Shown piece by piece: positions 27,269 through 36,381 of a stretch of 64,000 nucleotides of DNA. The notes under the pieces are model-generated. The model had not been told where the DNA came from, did not search any database, and saw only the letters and a program-made list of their open reading frames with translations. This DNA comes from Pseudomonas sp. (lineage in GTDB: Bacteria > Pseudomonadota > Gammaproteobacteria > Pseudomonadales > Pseudomonadaceae). The stretch lies in contig NZ_PEKX01000020.1 of NCBI RefSeq assembly GCF_002796985.1, positions 349,197-413,196 of the forward strand, written 5' to 3'. Position 1 is the stretch's first letter. Each line of letters begins with the position of its first letter. The position numbers and the translations under genes were made by a program.

Positions 27269-29086
27269 TTAGACCTTGCTGCGCTCGTAGCGCTTGCGGT
27301 CGTTCTCGTCGAGCAGCTTCTTGCGCAGACGGATCGACTTCGGCGTCACTTCCACCAGCTCGTCATCGGCGATGAATTCCAGCGCCTGCTCCAGGGTGAA
27401 GCGGATCGGCGGAACCAGGGCGATGACTTCGTCTTTGCCCGAAGCGCGCATGTTGTCGAGCTTCTTGCCTTTGGTGGGGTTGATCACCAGGTCGTTGTCG
27501 CGGCTGTTGATGCCGGCCAGCTGGCCTTCGTAGATCTCGTCGCCTGGGCCGAGGAACAGTTTGCCGCGGCTTTGCAGGGTTTCCAGCGAGTAGGTCAGCG
27601 CGGTACCGGTGGCCATGGAGACCAGTACGCCGTTCTGACGGTTGGTCACCTCGCCAGCCTTGATCGGGCCGTAGTGGCTGAAGGTCGAGGTCAGGATGCC
27701 GGTGCCCGAGGTCAGGGTCAGGAAGTTGTTACGGAAGCCGATCAGGCCACGCGCCGGGATGGTGTATTCCAGGCGCACGCGGCCCTTGCCGTCAGGGATC
27801 ATGTTGGTCAGATCGCCCTTGCGCAGGCCCATCTGTTCCATCACCGAGCCCTGGTGCTGCTCTTCGATGTCGATGGTGACGTTCTCGTAAGGCTCCTGCT
27901 TGTCGCCGTCCTTCTCGATGATCACCACTTCCGGACGGCCGACGGCCATCTCGAAGCCTTCACGGCGCATGGTTTCGATCAATACCGAGAGGTGCAGTTC
28001 GCCACGGCCGGAAACCTTGAACTTCTCCGGGCTGTCGCCTTGCTCGACGCGCAGGGCCACGTTGTGCAGCAGTTCCTTGTCCAGACGCTCCTTGATGTTG
28101 CGGCTGGTGACGAACTTGCCTTCTTTACCGGCGAACGGCGAGTCGTTGACCTGGAAGGTCATGCTCACGGTCGGCTGGTCAACGGTCAGCGGCGGGCGGG
28201 CTTCGACGTTCTGCGGGTCGCACAGGGTGTCGGAGATGAACAGCTCGTCCATGCCCGAGACGCAGACGATGTCGCCAGCTTCGGCGTCGGCAACTTCAAT
28301 GCGCTGCAGACCCGAGTGGCCCATGATCTTCAGGATGCGGCCGTTGCGCTTGCTGCCGTCGTCGCTGATGGCGACGACCTGGGTGTTGGCCTTGACCTTG
28401 CCGCGAGCGATACGGCCGATGCCGATCACGCCGAGGAAGCTGTTGTAGTCCAGCTGCGAGATCTGCATCTGGAACGGGCCGTTGACGTCGACATCCGGAG
28501 CCGGAACGTGGTCGATGATCGCCTGGAACAGCGCGTCCATGTTGTCGTCCATCTTCTCGTGGTCCATGCCGGCGATGCCGTTCAGGGCGCTGGCGTAGAC
28601 GATCGGGAAGTCGAGTTGCTCGTCGGTGGCGCCGAGGTTGTCGAACAGGTCGAAAATCTGGTCGATAACCCAGTCAGGACGCGCGCCCGGACGGTCGATC
28701 TTGTTCACCACGACGATCGGACGCAGGCCGGCCTTGAACGCCTTCTGGGTCACGAAGCGGGTTTGCGGCATGGGGCCGTCCTGGGCGTCGACCACCAGCA
28801 GCACGGAGTCGACCATCGACATCACGCGCTCAACCTCACCGCCGAAGTCGGCGTGGCCGGGGGTGTCGACGATGTTGATGCTGTAGTCGTTCCACTTCAA
28901 GGCGGTGTTCTTCGCCAGGATGGTGATGCCACGCTCTTTTTCCTGGTCGTTGGAGTCCATCACGCGCTCGTTTTCCGCTTCTTTGCGGTCGAGGGTGCCG
29001 GACAGGCGCAGGAGCTTGTCTACGAGGGTGGTTTTGCCATGGTCGACGTGGGCGATGATGGCGATGTTGCGCAGTTTTTCGATCAC
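27269..29086 (-). CDS. typA: Ribosome-associated GTPase TypA/BipA
   Basis: This translational GTPase assists 50S assembly and growth under stress. With GTG at 29086 as start it has 605 residues. G motifs are AHVDHGKTT (about 12-20), the switch I region RGITILAKN, DTPGHADFGG (G3) and NKIDRPGARPD (G4). EF-G-like domains II, III and V follow, and the C-terminal BipA-specific region carries KGKKLDNMRASGKDE, a conserved basic loop. The frame is open to 29158, but the family start MIEKLRNIAIIAHVDHG fixes the GTG. A strong terminator follows. Confidence 0.96.
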   Translation of the reverse strand: MIEKLRNIAIIAHVDHGKTTLVDKLLRLSGTLDRKEAENERVMDSNDQEKERGITILAKNTALKWNDYSINIVDTPGHADFGGEVERVMSMVDSVLLVVDAQDGPMPQTRFVTQKAFKAGLRPIVVVNKIDRPGARPDWVIDQIFDLFDNLGATDEQLDFPIVYASALNGIAGMDHEKMDDNMDALFQAIIDHVPAPDVDVNGPFQMQISQLDYNSFLGVIGIGRIARGKVKANTQVVAISDDGSKRNGRILKIMGHSGLQRIEVADAEAGDIVCVSGMDELFISDTLCDPQNVEARPPLTVDQPTVSMTFQVNDSPFAGKEGKFVTSRNIKERLDKELLHNVALRVEQGDSPEKFKVSGRGELHLSVLIETMRREGFEMAVGRPEVVIIEKDGDKQEPYENVTIDIEEQHQGSVMEQMGLRKGDLTNMIPDGKGRVRLEYTIPARGLIGFRNNFLTLTSGTGILTSTFSHYGPIKAGEVTNRQNGVLVSMATGTALTYSLETLQSRGKLFLGPGDEIYEGQLAGINSRDNDLVINPTKGKKLDNMRASGKDEVIALVPPIRFTLEQALEFIADDELVEVTPKSIRLRKKLLDENDRKRYERSKV

Positions 29087-29254
29087 AGTGTCAGTCTCGA
29101 TAGTGAATCTTCGGCTGCCTTTTCGGCAGCGGAGCCGGGCCTGGGCGCGGCGGTGCAAAAGGTCTGGGCGTGAGCCTACGCACCGAATGTGTCGGGAGGT
29201 CGGTGGCGGATACTGCCGCCGAACAGTCCGGGCTGGCGGCGCTGGTCTGCGCCT

Positions 29255-30709
29255 TTATTGCGGACGGTAAACACGCACATTGGTGTGCCCTTCGTTGACC
29301 AGGTGGTGGGCGTGCAGGCGACTCATCACGCCTTTGTCGCAATACAGAAGGTACTGGCGGTTGGGGTCCAGTTCCTTGAATTTGCTGTTGATCGCGTAGA
29401 ACGGCATGGCCAGGACTTCGATGCCTTCGATGGCCAGCGGTTCATCTTCCTGGGCATCCGGGTGGCGAATGTCCACCACGATCTGCCCGGCCAGCACTTC
29501 GTCGACCATCTCCACCGACAGGTCCTGGCCCAGTTCGTCGATCACGCGATCGACGGTCATCTGGGTGGAACGCTCCAGGGCGCGGTCGAGCACGGCCATG
29601 TCGAACTTGGTTTCTTCGTGGTCGACACGGTGCGGCTTGGCCTGGGTGGTCGGGTTCACCGAGATCACGCCGCAGTATTCTGGCATGTGCTTGGCAAACT
29701 CGGCGGTGCCGATCTTCGTCGCGGTGTCGATGATGTCCTGCTTGTGGCTGACGATCAGCGGGCGCAGGACCAGGGTATCGGTCACCCGGTCGATGACCGA
29801 GAGGTTCGGCAGGGTCTGGCTGGAAACCTGGGAAATCGCCTCGCCGGTCACCAGCGCATCGATCTCCAGGCGCTCGGCCACGCGGCTGGCGGCACGCAGC
29901 ATCATGCGCTTCAGGGTCACGCCCATGTAGCTGTCGTCGACCTTGGTGAGAATCTCGCCGACCACTTCCTCGAAGGGCACGCTGACAAACAGCACGCGCT
30001 GGGAACTGCCGTACTTCTTCCACAGGTAGTGCGCGACTTCCATCACGCCCAGTTCGTGGGCACGGCCGCCGAGGTTGAAGAACACGAAGTGGCTGATCAT
30101 GCCGCGGCGCATCATCTGGTAGGCCGCCACGGTGGAGTCGAAGCCGCCGGACATCAGCACCAGCACCTGCTCCAGCGCCCCCAGCGGGTAACCGCCAAGG
30201 CCATCATGCTGGGCATGGATTACATAGAGGCGGTCGTAGCGGATTTCCACGCGCACCTGCACTTCCGGGTTCTTCAGCGAAACGCCTGCCGCGCCGCAAT
30301 GCTGGCGCAGGCCGCCGCCGACGTAGCGTTCCACGTCGATGGAGGTGAAGGGGTGCTTGCCGGCGCGCTTGCAGCGCATGGAGAAGACCTTGCCCGGCAG
30401 CTTGTCGCCGAAGTGGGTCTTGCACTTCTCGAGGATGTCGTCGAAATCGCCCAGCGGGTACTCGTGCACTTCGAGGAAGTGGCCGATGCCCGGCGTGCAG
30501 GTCAGCCGCTCGATCATCTCGCGCAGGACTTTCGGGTCGGTGACCTGGGTCTCGACCTCGAGGTTGTCCCATTCGCCTTCGACCAGCAGCTCAGGGTCGA
30601 GGTCGCGGAGCACCGTGCGAATATTCTTCGCCAGCTGGCGGATGAAGCGCTTGCGCACCGGCCGGCTCTTGATGGTGATTTCCTGGAAGACCTTGACGAT
30701 GAGTTTCAT
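29255..30709 (-). CDS. thiI: tRNA 4-thiouridine synthase / sulfurtransferase ThiI
   Basis: ThiI transfers sulfur to U8 of tRNA and to the ThiS carrier for thiamine thiazole synthesis. The 484-residue product has a ferredoxin-like/THUMP region (about 60-165), the PP-loop LMSGGFDST (about 180-188) that adenylates U8, and a C-terminal rhodanese domain with the active-site Cys near residue 457 in YCDKGVMSR. The rhodanese extension means this is the long, enteric-type form. The start is fixed at the ATG at 30709 (MKLIVKVFQEITIKS). It diverges from glnA. Confidence 0.95.
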   Translation of the reverse strand: MKLIVKVFQEITIKSRPVRKRFIRQLAKNIRTVLRDLDPELLVEGEWDNLEVETQVTDPKVLREMIERLTCTPGIGHFLEVHEYPLGDFDDILEKCKTHFGDKLPGKVFSMRCKRAGKHPFTSIDVERYVGGGLRQHCGAAGVSLKNPEVQVRVEIRYDRLYVIHAQHDGLGGYPLGALEQVLVLMSGGFDSTVAAYQMMRRGMISHFVFFNLGGRAHELGVMEVAHYLWKKYGSSQRVLFVSVPFEEVVGEILTKVDDSYMGVTLKRMMLRAASRVAERLEIDALVTGEAISQVSSQTLPNLSVIDRVTDTLVLRPLIVSHKQDIIDTATKIGTAEFAKHMPEYCGVISVNPTTQAKPHRVDHEETKFDMAVLDRALERSTQMTVDRVIDELGQDLSVEMVDEVLAGQIVVDIRHPDAQEDEPLAIEGIEVLAMPFYAINSKFKELDPNRQYLLYCDKGVMSRLHAHHLVNEGHTNVRVYRPQ

Positions 30710-30806
30710 GCGAATCGGGCGACTGCCATGGGACTGAAAAAAAGGGGCGGAATTATATCCGAAATTGCTCAAGACTTGAGCAGAAATCGGAGACTTTCTT
30801 TTTGGC

Positions 30807-30866
30807 GCACCAAAATGGACTCATGCACCACGATGAAGCACCGAAACAGTGCACGATTTTCGTGCA
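30807..30866. promoter_or_regulatory. NtrC-binding sites upstream of glnA
   Basis: Site 2 at 30850-30866, TGCACGATTTTCGTGCA, is a perfect palindrome with the TGCAC-N7-GTGCA spacing of NtrC sites. Site 1, GCACCAAAATGGAC at 30807-30820, matches one NtrC half well and the other poorly. Their centres are about 69 and 114 bases upstream of the -24 element, a usual enhancer distance. Confidence 0.8.
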
Positions 30867-30925
30867 ATTCCCTGTAGCAGCCACTACAGCCCCTGAAATC
30901 AGGGCCTCTGCCCGAATACGGGCAC

Positions 30926-30941
30926 TGGCACGCAACTTGCT
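30926..30941 (+). promoter_or_regulatory. Sigma-54 promoter of glnA
   Basis: TGGCAC-GCAAC-TTGCT is a perfect -24/-12 element, 100 bases before the glnA start codon. The 331-base thiI-glnA gap otherwise contains the NtrC sites and a small CCCCTGAAATCAGGG-type hairpin near 30891. Confidence 0.92.
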
Positions 30942-31040
30942 CTCTTGTGAGGCAGGTTGCCCTGGCCGACTATGCCGGCCGGCATCACCCGTTACTGGGG
31001 CACAGAAAGCTCCCAGCTCTAATCCCTCCTGGAGGACAGC

Positions 31041-32450
31041 ATGTCGTACAAGTCGCAACAACTGATCAAAGATCATGACGTGAAGTGGGTTGACCTGCGC
31101 TTCACCGATACCAAAGGCAAGCAGCAGCACGTCACCATGCCCGCCCGCGACGCGCTGGACGACGAGTTCTTCGAAGCCGGCAAGATGTTCGATGGCTCCT
31201 CCATCGAAGGCTGGAAGGGCATCGAAGCCTCCGACATGATCCTGCTCCCGGACGACAGCACCGCCGTGCTCGACCCGTTCACCGAAGAGCCGACCCTGAT
31301 CCTGGTTTGCGACATCATCGAGCCGAGCACCATGCAAGGCTACGAGCGCGACCCGCGCAACATCGCCAAGCGCGCCGAGGAATACCTGAAGTCCACCGGT
31401 ATCGGTGACACCGTATTCGTCGGCCCGGAGCCGGAGTTCTTCATCTTCGACGAAGTGAAGTTCAAGTCCGACATCTCTGGCTCGATGTTCAAGATCTTCT
31501 CCGAGCAGGCTTCCTGGAACACCGACGCCGACATCGAGACCGGCAACAAAGGTCACCGTCCGGGCGTCAAAGGCGGCTACTTCCCGGTACCGCCAGTCGA
31601 CCACGACCACGAAATCCGTACCGCCATGTGCAACGCCATGGAAGAGATGGGCCTGGTCATCGAAGTTCACCACCACGAAGTGGCGACTGCCGGCCAGAAC
31701 GAAATCGGCGTGAAGTTCAACACCCTGGTTGCCAAGGCTGACGAAGTTCAGACCCTGAAGTACTGCATCCACAACGTTGCCGACGCCTATGGCAAGACCG
31801 TGACCTTCATGCCGAAGCCGCTTTACGGCGACAACGGCTCGGGCATGCACGTACACATGTCCATCTCCAAGGATGGCAAGAACACCTTCTCTGGCGAAGG
31901 TTATGCCGGCCTGTCCGACACCGCCCTGTACTTCATCGGCGGCATCATCAAGCACGGCAAGGCCCTGAACGGCTTCACCAACCCGGCCACCAACTCCTAC
32001 AAGCGTCTGGTTCCGGGCTTCGAAGCCCCGGTCATGCTGGCCTACTCGGCCCGCAACCGTTCCGCCTCGATCCGTATTCCGTACGTCTCCAGCCCGAAAG
32101 CCCGCCGTATCGAAGCTCGCTTCCCGGACCCGGCTGCCAACCCCTACCTGTGCTTCGCCGCACTGCTGATGGCTGGCCTGGACGGCATCCAGAACAAGAT
32201 TCACCCCGGCGATGCTGCGGACAAGAACCTGTACGACCTGCCGCCGGAAGAGGCGAAGGAAATCCCGCAGGTTTGTGGCAGCCTGAAAGAGGCGCTGGAA
32301 GAACTCGACAAGGGCCGCGCGTTCCTGACCAAGGGCGGCGTGTTCACCGACGATTTCATCGATGCCTACATCGAGCTGAAGTCGGAAGAAGAAATCAAGG
32401 TGCGCACCTTCGTGCACCCGCTGGAATACGACCTGTACTACAGCGTCTGA
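31041..32450 (+). CDS. glnA: Glutamine synthetase, type I
   Basis: GlnA makes glutamine from glutamate, ammonia and ATP and is the main ammonia-assimilating enzyme. The 469-residue subunit (dodecamer in the family) shows FDGSSIEGWKGI near 50-61, PEPEFFIFDEV near 127-137, NGSGMHVHMS near 264-273, the latch-like KRLVPGFEAPV, and the adenylylation Tyr398 in NLYDLPPEE, so GlnE control is expected. GGAGG precedes the ATG. Expression is driven by a sigma-54 promoter with NtrC sites; ntrBC themselves lie 5 kb downstream. Confidence 0.97.
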   Translation: MSYKSQQLIKDHDVKWVDLRFTDTKGKQQHVTMPARDALDDEFFEAGKMFDGSSIEGWKGIEASDMILLPDDSTAVLDPFTEEPTLILVCDIIEPSTMQGYERDPRNIAKRAEEYLKSTGIGDTVFVGPEPEFFIFDEVKFKSDISGSMFKIFSEQASWNTDADIETGNKGHRPGVKGGYFPVPPVDHDHEIRTAMCNAMEEMGLVIEVHHHEVATAGQNEIGVKFNTLVAKADEVQTLKYCIHNVADAYGKTVTFMPKPLYGDNGSGMHVHMSISKDGKNTFSGEGYAGLSDTALYFIGGIIKHGKALNGFTNPATNSYKRLVPGFEAPVMLAYSARNRSASIRIPYVSSPKARRIEARFPDPAANPYLCFAALLMAGLDGIQNKIHPGDAADKNLYDLPPEEAKEIPQVCGSLKEALEELDKGRAFLTKGGVFTDDFIDAYIELKSEEEIKVRTFVHPLEYDLYYSV

Positions 32451-32481
32451 TCCACGAATACCTATAAATAGCGGCAGTATT

Positions 32482-32507
32482 AAGGCCTCCTTCGGGAGGC
32501 CTTTTTT
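32482..32507 (+). terminator. Intrinsic terminator of glnA
   Basis: AAGGCCTCC-TTCG-GGAGGCCTT followed by a T run, 31 bases after the glnA stop. The UUCG loop and nine-pair stem are typical. Confidence 0.92.
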
Positions 32508-32545
32508 ATGGGCGCAGGCAAAGCGATGTGGCAGCTAATTTTGTG

Positions 32546-32585
32546 GGCGCGGGCCATGCGCGCGATCACGGGCATGGCCCGCGCC
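32546..32585. repeat. Inverted repeat, 14-bp arms
   Basis: GGCGCGGGCCATGC (32546-32559) and GCATGGCCCGCGCC (32572-32585) are perfect inverted copies around a 12-base spacer. No T run follows. A single family A fragment (TTGCTCGCTCCTACGAAG near 32603) lies beside it. Confidence 0.7.
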
Positions 32586-32640
32586 TACCGGTAGGCTCAG
32601 GATTGCTCGCTCCTACGAAGGTCCGTCAGGCGAAGCGGGA

Positions 32641-34842
32641 TCAGATCCCGCCGTCCACCGGCGCTGCGTGCTCTTCATCGTCCTCACGACGCGATTTGCG
32701 CATGCGCGAGAGCTGCACGTTGAGGCGCGGCATGGCGAGTTCCAGCCCGGCCTTGTCGAGCTTCTGCCGCAGGCGCAGGTTGAACGCACGTTGCACTTCC
32801 CACTGACGGATCGGCGCGGTCTTGAAGCGGAAGCGCAGGATCGCCTGGCCGGCGTCGAAGCTCTCGACACCCTGGATTTCCAGCGGCGACCAGATGGCGC
32901 GATTGATGGTGCGGTCGCCGCGCAGCTCGCCGGAGACTTCCTTGATCAGCGCCAGCGCGTCATCGATCGGCATGCTCGCCGGCACCGGCCAGCGGAACAT
33001 GGCGTAGCCGAACTGCCGCGAGTAGTTCTTGATGCTCTTGATCTCGCTGAACGGGATGGTGTGCACCACACCGTCCAGGTCGCGCAGGCGCACGGTGCGG
33101 ATGGTCAGGCCCTCGACCGTGCCGAGGTGGCCGCCAACGTCGACGTAGTCGTCGATGGACAGCGAGTCCTCGATGATGATGAACAGGCCGGTAATCAGGT
33201 CCGCCACCAGCGATTGCGCACCGAAGCCGATGGCCAGACCGATGACACCGGCACCGGCCAGCAAGGGCGTGACGTTCATGCCCATGTTGGCCAGGGCGAC
33301 GATCAGCGCGATCACCGCAATGGTGACGAACAGCACGTTGCGGATCAGCGGCAGCATCGTCAGCGCGCGGGTGTTGGCGCTCTTCTTGCCGCCCAGGCCG
33401 AGGCTGTGCTGCACCGCGGTGTCGGTGAGGATCCAGACCAGCCAGGCAACCAGCAGGGTGGTGCCGAAGCTGAACAGCTTGAGGCTGATCTGCGAGCCGT
33501 CGCCCTCGGCGAAGCCAATCAGCGACATACCCCAGACGCGCAGGCCGACTTCGAGGAAGAACAGCAGGCTGGCGAGGTGCAGCAAGGTGTAGCCGAAGCT
33601 CTGCAACTGCTCGATATAAGGTGCATGACGACGCGCTCCGCGCCGCGCCGAACGCAGATGGGCACGACGGATCAGGCCGTTGGCGGTCATTGCCACCACC
33701 GCCACGGCGGCGCAGACCAGCGCACGACGCAGGGCGTAACTGCTGTCGCCGGCGGTGACGACAGTGGCGAACAGCGAGATGCCGACCAGCACCAGCACCG
33801 GCAGGAACCAGATCGAGCCGATCAGCTCGACCAACTCGTTCAAGCCCCGGCGTTTGAGGCGGCGCTCCAGCGGCTGGTTGCGGATCAGGTGGCCGATGGG
33901 CCGGCGGAACTGCAGGACGAACAAAGCGGTGAGCAGCCCCGCGCAGATGTTGGCCACCGAGCCGACGAACAGCGCGATGTTGTGCCCCAGGCTCTCGATG
34001 ACACGCGGGTCGTGCAGTGCCTCGCCCAACGCCGCCAGGCTGCCGATCAGCCAGAGTGGACGGAAGGCACGGCGGCGCAGGATGTCCAGGGCGCGCATGC
34101 GGTGCGGCCCGCTGAGCAGCGAGAGGGAGATCACGCACAGCGCGGAGAACAATGTACCGCACACCAGGGTGTAGGCGATCACCATCGCCACCAGCTTGCC
34201 CAGTGAGCTGGGCAAGACCACCGAGAGGTAGACGGTGATCAGGAAGGCGACCAGCCAGGGGCCGAGCTTGCGCAGGGCGAACAGCATCAGGTCGCGGGTC
34301 TTGGGATGTTGCGGTAGTTCGCCTTCGAGGCCGAAGCGCTTGCGCATACGCCCGGCGACCCAGCGCAGGCCGATGGCGACACAGGCCCAGACGAGGATCA
34401 CCAGGGCGAAGTCGAGGATCATCCCCGGCCATTCCGCCAGCGAGGGAGTGCGCGCGTCCAGCTCGTAGCCGGCGCCCTGGAACAGCTCGGACCAACGCAC
34501 CAGCGGGCTGTTGGCGCCCTCGAACTGTTTCTCCAGGCTGCCCAGGGTCTCGCCGATCAGGCCGAGCACACCGCCCTGCTCGTCCGAGCTCTTCTGGGTG
34601 GCATCGCGCAGCTGTTTGAGCTTCTTCAGCAGGTCGGCGCGCTGCTGATCGTTCTCCAGGGTCATGATCACCTGATTCAGCGACTGCTCCAGCTGGGCGT
34701 CGCTGACCTTGGCATCGCCACTGCCCGTCACCCCGGCCAGCGGCCCGGGAAGCGCCGCCAGCGCGGGCCCGGCGACGGCCAAGCCGAGACCCAGACAGCA
34801 CAGCAGCAGCCATTGACGAAGCAGGTAACGAATCAGAATCAC
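32641..34842 (-). CDS. MscS-family mechanosensitive channel, large form
   Basis: An inner-membrane channel of about 733 residues. The signal-like N-terminus leads to a periplasmic helical region with a coiled coil (LENDQQRADLLKKLKQLRDA, about 65-85), then about 11 membrane segments. The pore helix is in MNVTPLLAGAGVIGLAIGFGAQSLVADLITGLFI (starting near residue 520), followed by the MscS beta domain GGHLGTVEGLTIRTVRLRDLDG and a C-terminal alpha/beta vestibule. The start is uncertain: TTG 34857, GTG 34848 and GTG 34842 are in frame; GTG 34842 has GGGG seven bases upstream. Release of osmolytes on hypo-osmotic shock is the family role. Confidence 0.9.
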   Translation of the reverse strand: MILIRYLLRQWLLLCCLGLGLAVAGPALAALPGPLAGVTGSGDAKVSDAQLEQSLNQVIMTLENDQQRADLLKKLKQLRDATQKSSDEQGGVLGLIGETLGSLEKQFEGANSPLVRWSELFQGAGYELDARTPSLAEWPGMILDFALVILVWACVAIGLRWVAGRMRKRFGLEGELPQHPKTRDLMLFALRKLGPWLVAFLITVYLSVVLPSSLGKLVAMVIAYTLVCGTLFSALCVISLSLLSGPHRMRALDILRRRAFRPLWLIGSLAALGEALHDPRVIESLGHNIALFVGSVANICAGLLTALFVLQFRRPIGHLIRNQPLERRLKRRGLNELVELIGSIWFLPVLVLVGISLFATVVTAGDSSYALRRALVCAAVAVVAMTANGLIRRAHLRSARRGARRHAPYIEQLQSFGYTLLHLASLLFFLEVGLRVWGMSLIGFAEGDGSQISLKLFSFGTTLLVAWLVWILTDTAVQHSLGLGGKKSANTRALTMLPLIRNVLFVTIAVIALIVALANMGMNVTPLLAGAGVIGLAIGFGAQSLVADLITGLFIIIEDSLSIDDYVDVGGHLGTVEGLTIRTVRLRDLDGVVHTIPFSEIKSIKNYSRQFGYAMFRWPVPASMPIDDALALIKEVSGELRGDRTINRAIWSPLEIQGVESFDAGQAILRFRFKTAPIRQWEVQRAFNLRLRQKLDKAGLELAMPRLNVQLSRMRKSRREDDEEHAAPVDGGI

Positions 34843-35042
34843 AGGCACACCCCACAACGATGGAAAATGACACTCGCCCGCATCATACAGACGACGCCCC
34901 CAGGCTCGGACCCAAGCCGCACAGGAAAGGTCCGCTCACGAGCAGCAGCGCACAACGCGCGGAGCCCTGCTGAAAGACAATAGGCAACTTGCCAGCTGCC
35001 GTCGGCAATGCAACGCTTGGCTAGACCCTCCGGAGATTCTTC

Positions 35043-35591
35043 ATGCGCCTGATCCTCACCGCCCTGCTGCTCGCCGCCGCATTGCCAGCCAGCGCGCAGA
35101 TCTACAAGTACACCGACGCCAACGGCAAGACGGTGTTCACCAACCAGCCACCCACCCATGTCGACGCCAAACCGGTGGAGCTGCCACCGACCAATACCGT
35201 CGGCCCGCAGGCGCCCGTCACCTCCCCCGCCGACAGCGGCAGCGAGAACCAGGCCACCAGGGCCTATGCCATTCTCGCGCTGAGCAACCTGCCGGATGAC
35301 GAAGCGCTGCGTGAGAACAATGGCACCTTCAGCGTGAACGTCGTGGTGCAGCCCGCACTGGCACCGGAGCACCAATTGCAACTGGTGCTCGACGGGCAGC
35401 CCTATGGCGCGCCAACCAGCAGCACCAGCATCGGCCTGCAGAATATCGACCGTGGCGACCATACCCTGGCCGTTCAGGTCCTGCAGGGTAGCCGCGTGAT
35501 CCAGGCCAGTACCCCGGTAGGCTTCACCCTGCAGCGCATCAGCACCCACAGCCCGCAGCGGCCCAAGGTCCAGCCCAGGACGGGCGGCTGA
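35043..35591 (+). CDS. DUF4124 domain secreted protein (first of a tandem pair)
   Basis: A 182-residue protein with a Sec signal (MRLILTALLLAAALPASAQ) and then the DUF4124 motif IYKYTDANGKTVFTNQPP (about 20-37), a short beta unit found near the N-terminus of many proteobacterial envelope proteins. The rest (about 80-170) is an immunoglobulin-like stretch, with FSVNVVVQPALAPEHQLQL and LQNIDRGDHTLAVQVLQG. It is two bases upstream of a paralogue and in the gap between the mscS-like gene and ntrB. The substrate or partner is unknown. Confidence 0.85.
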   Translation: MRLILTALLLAAALPASAQIYKYTDANGKTVFTNQPPTHVDAKPVELPPTNTVGPQAPVTSPADSGSENQATRAYAILALSNLPDDEALRENNGTFSVNVVVQPALAPEHQLQLVLDGQPYGAPTSSTSIGLQNIDRGDHTLAVQVLQGSRVIQASTPVGFTLQRISTHSPQRPKVQPRTGG

Positions 35592-35593
35592 CA

Positions 35594-36175
35594 ATGCGGC
35601 AACTGCTGATACTCCTGTTGTCGGCGCTGTGCTGCCTGTCGGCCAGCGCCGAGGTCTATACCTACATCGACAAGGAAGGCAATCGCGTCTTCACCGACCA
35701 GCCACCGCGCGGCAACGCGCAGAAGCTGAACCTGGCGCCGCCCAACGCGATGCCCAATGCCCTACCCAATGGCAAAGGCCAGTTGATCATGCCGCCGCCG
35801 CTGTACATGCCGGCGGCGCCCTCCGGCCCACCGGCCTACCAGTTGCTGCGCATCATCGTGCCGGAGCCCGATGCCACCGTGCGGGCCAATGACGGTGCGC
35901 TGATCGTCTCCGCCACCAGCGACCCCGCCCTGCTGCCCGGTCACCTCTACCGCCTGCTGCTGGACGGCAAGCCGATGGGCGAGCCGGGCCGCAGCCCGGT
36001 GTTCCCGCTGAACAATGTCGAGCGCGGCACCCATCAGCTGTCGGTGGAAATCATCGACACCCTCGGCCGCACCATCGAGCAGACGCCCAACCAGCCCTTC
36101 CACATGTTCCGCGTCTCGGTGGCCGAAGCCTCCGACCTGGACACCTCCCACCCGCTCAGCGCCGCCAGCCGCTGA
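35594..36175 (+). CDS. DUF4124 domain secreted protein (second of a tandem pair)
   Basis: A 193-residue paralogue of the gene before it: signal peptide (MRQLLILLLSALCCLSASA), DUF4124 unit VYTYIDKEGNRVFTDQPP, a Pro/Asn-rich linker (about 50-85) and an Ig-like C-terminal half, with LPGHLYRLLLDGKP and LNNVERGTHQLSVEIIDT. The two halves align segment by segment with the upstream protein, so the pair arose by duplication. The stop-to-start spacing is two bases, so they are co-translated. Function is unknown. Confidence 0.85.
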   Translation: MRQLLILLLSALCCLSASAEVYTYIDKEGNRVFTDQPPRGNAQKLNLAPPNAMPNALPNGKGQLIMPPPLYMPAAPSGPPAYQLLRIIVPEPDATVRANDGALIVSATSDPALLPGHLYRLLLDGKPMGEPGRSPVFPLNNVERGTHQLSVEIIDTLGRTIEQTPNQPFHMFRVSVAEASDLDTSHPLSAASR

Positions 36176-36198
36176 CGCGGCGTGCAGCTCGGCACAAA

Positions 36199-36215
36199 TG
36201 CACCATATCGGTGCA
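36199..36215. promoter_or_regulatory. NtrC-binding site upstream of ntrB
   Basis: TGCACCA-TAT-CGGTGCA has 17 bases with the full NtrC consensus TGCACCA-N3-TGGTGCA except one position. A second half site, CTGCACCA, lies at 36221. A -10-like TATACT at 36234 puts the site over the -35 region of ntrB, as expected for autorepression. Confidence 0.85.
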
Positions 36216-36381
36216 TTCGCCTGCACCACTTTCTATACTCTCCCCATTTCGGGTCACTTCCTTTGACCGGATCGGCCGCTTGCGCACCGCAATTCAGCGC
36301 AACAGGCCGGAATACGCGTCTTTTCAGGGCCTGGTTTGTTTTTTGCATTTTCCCGCACAGTCTTGGGACATCTCCTACGCC

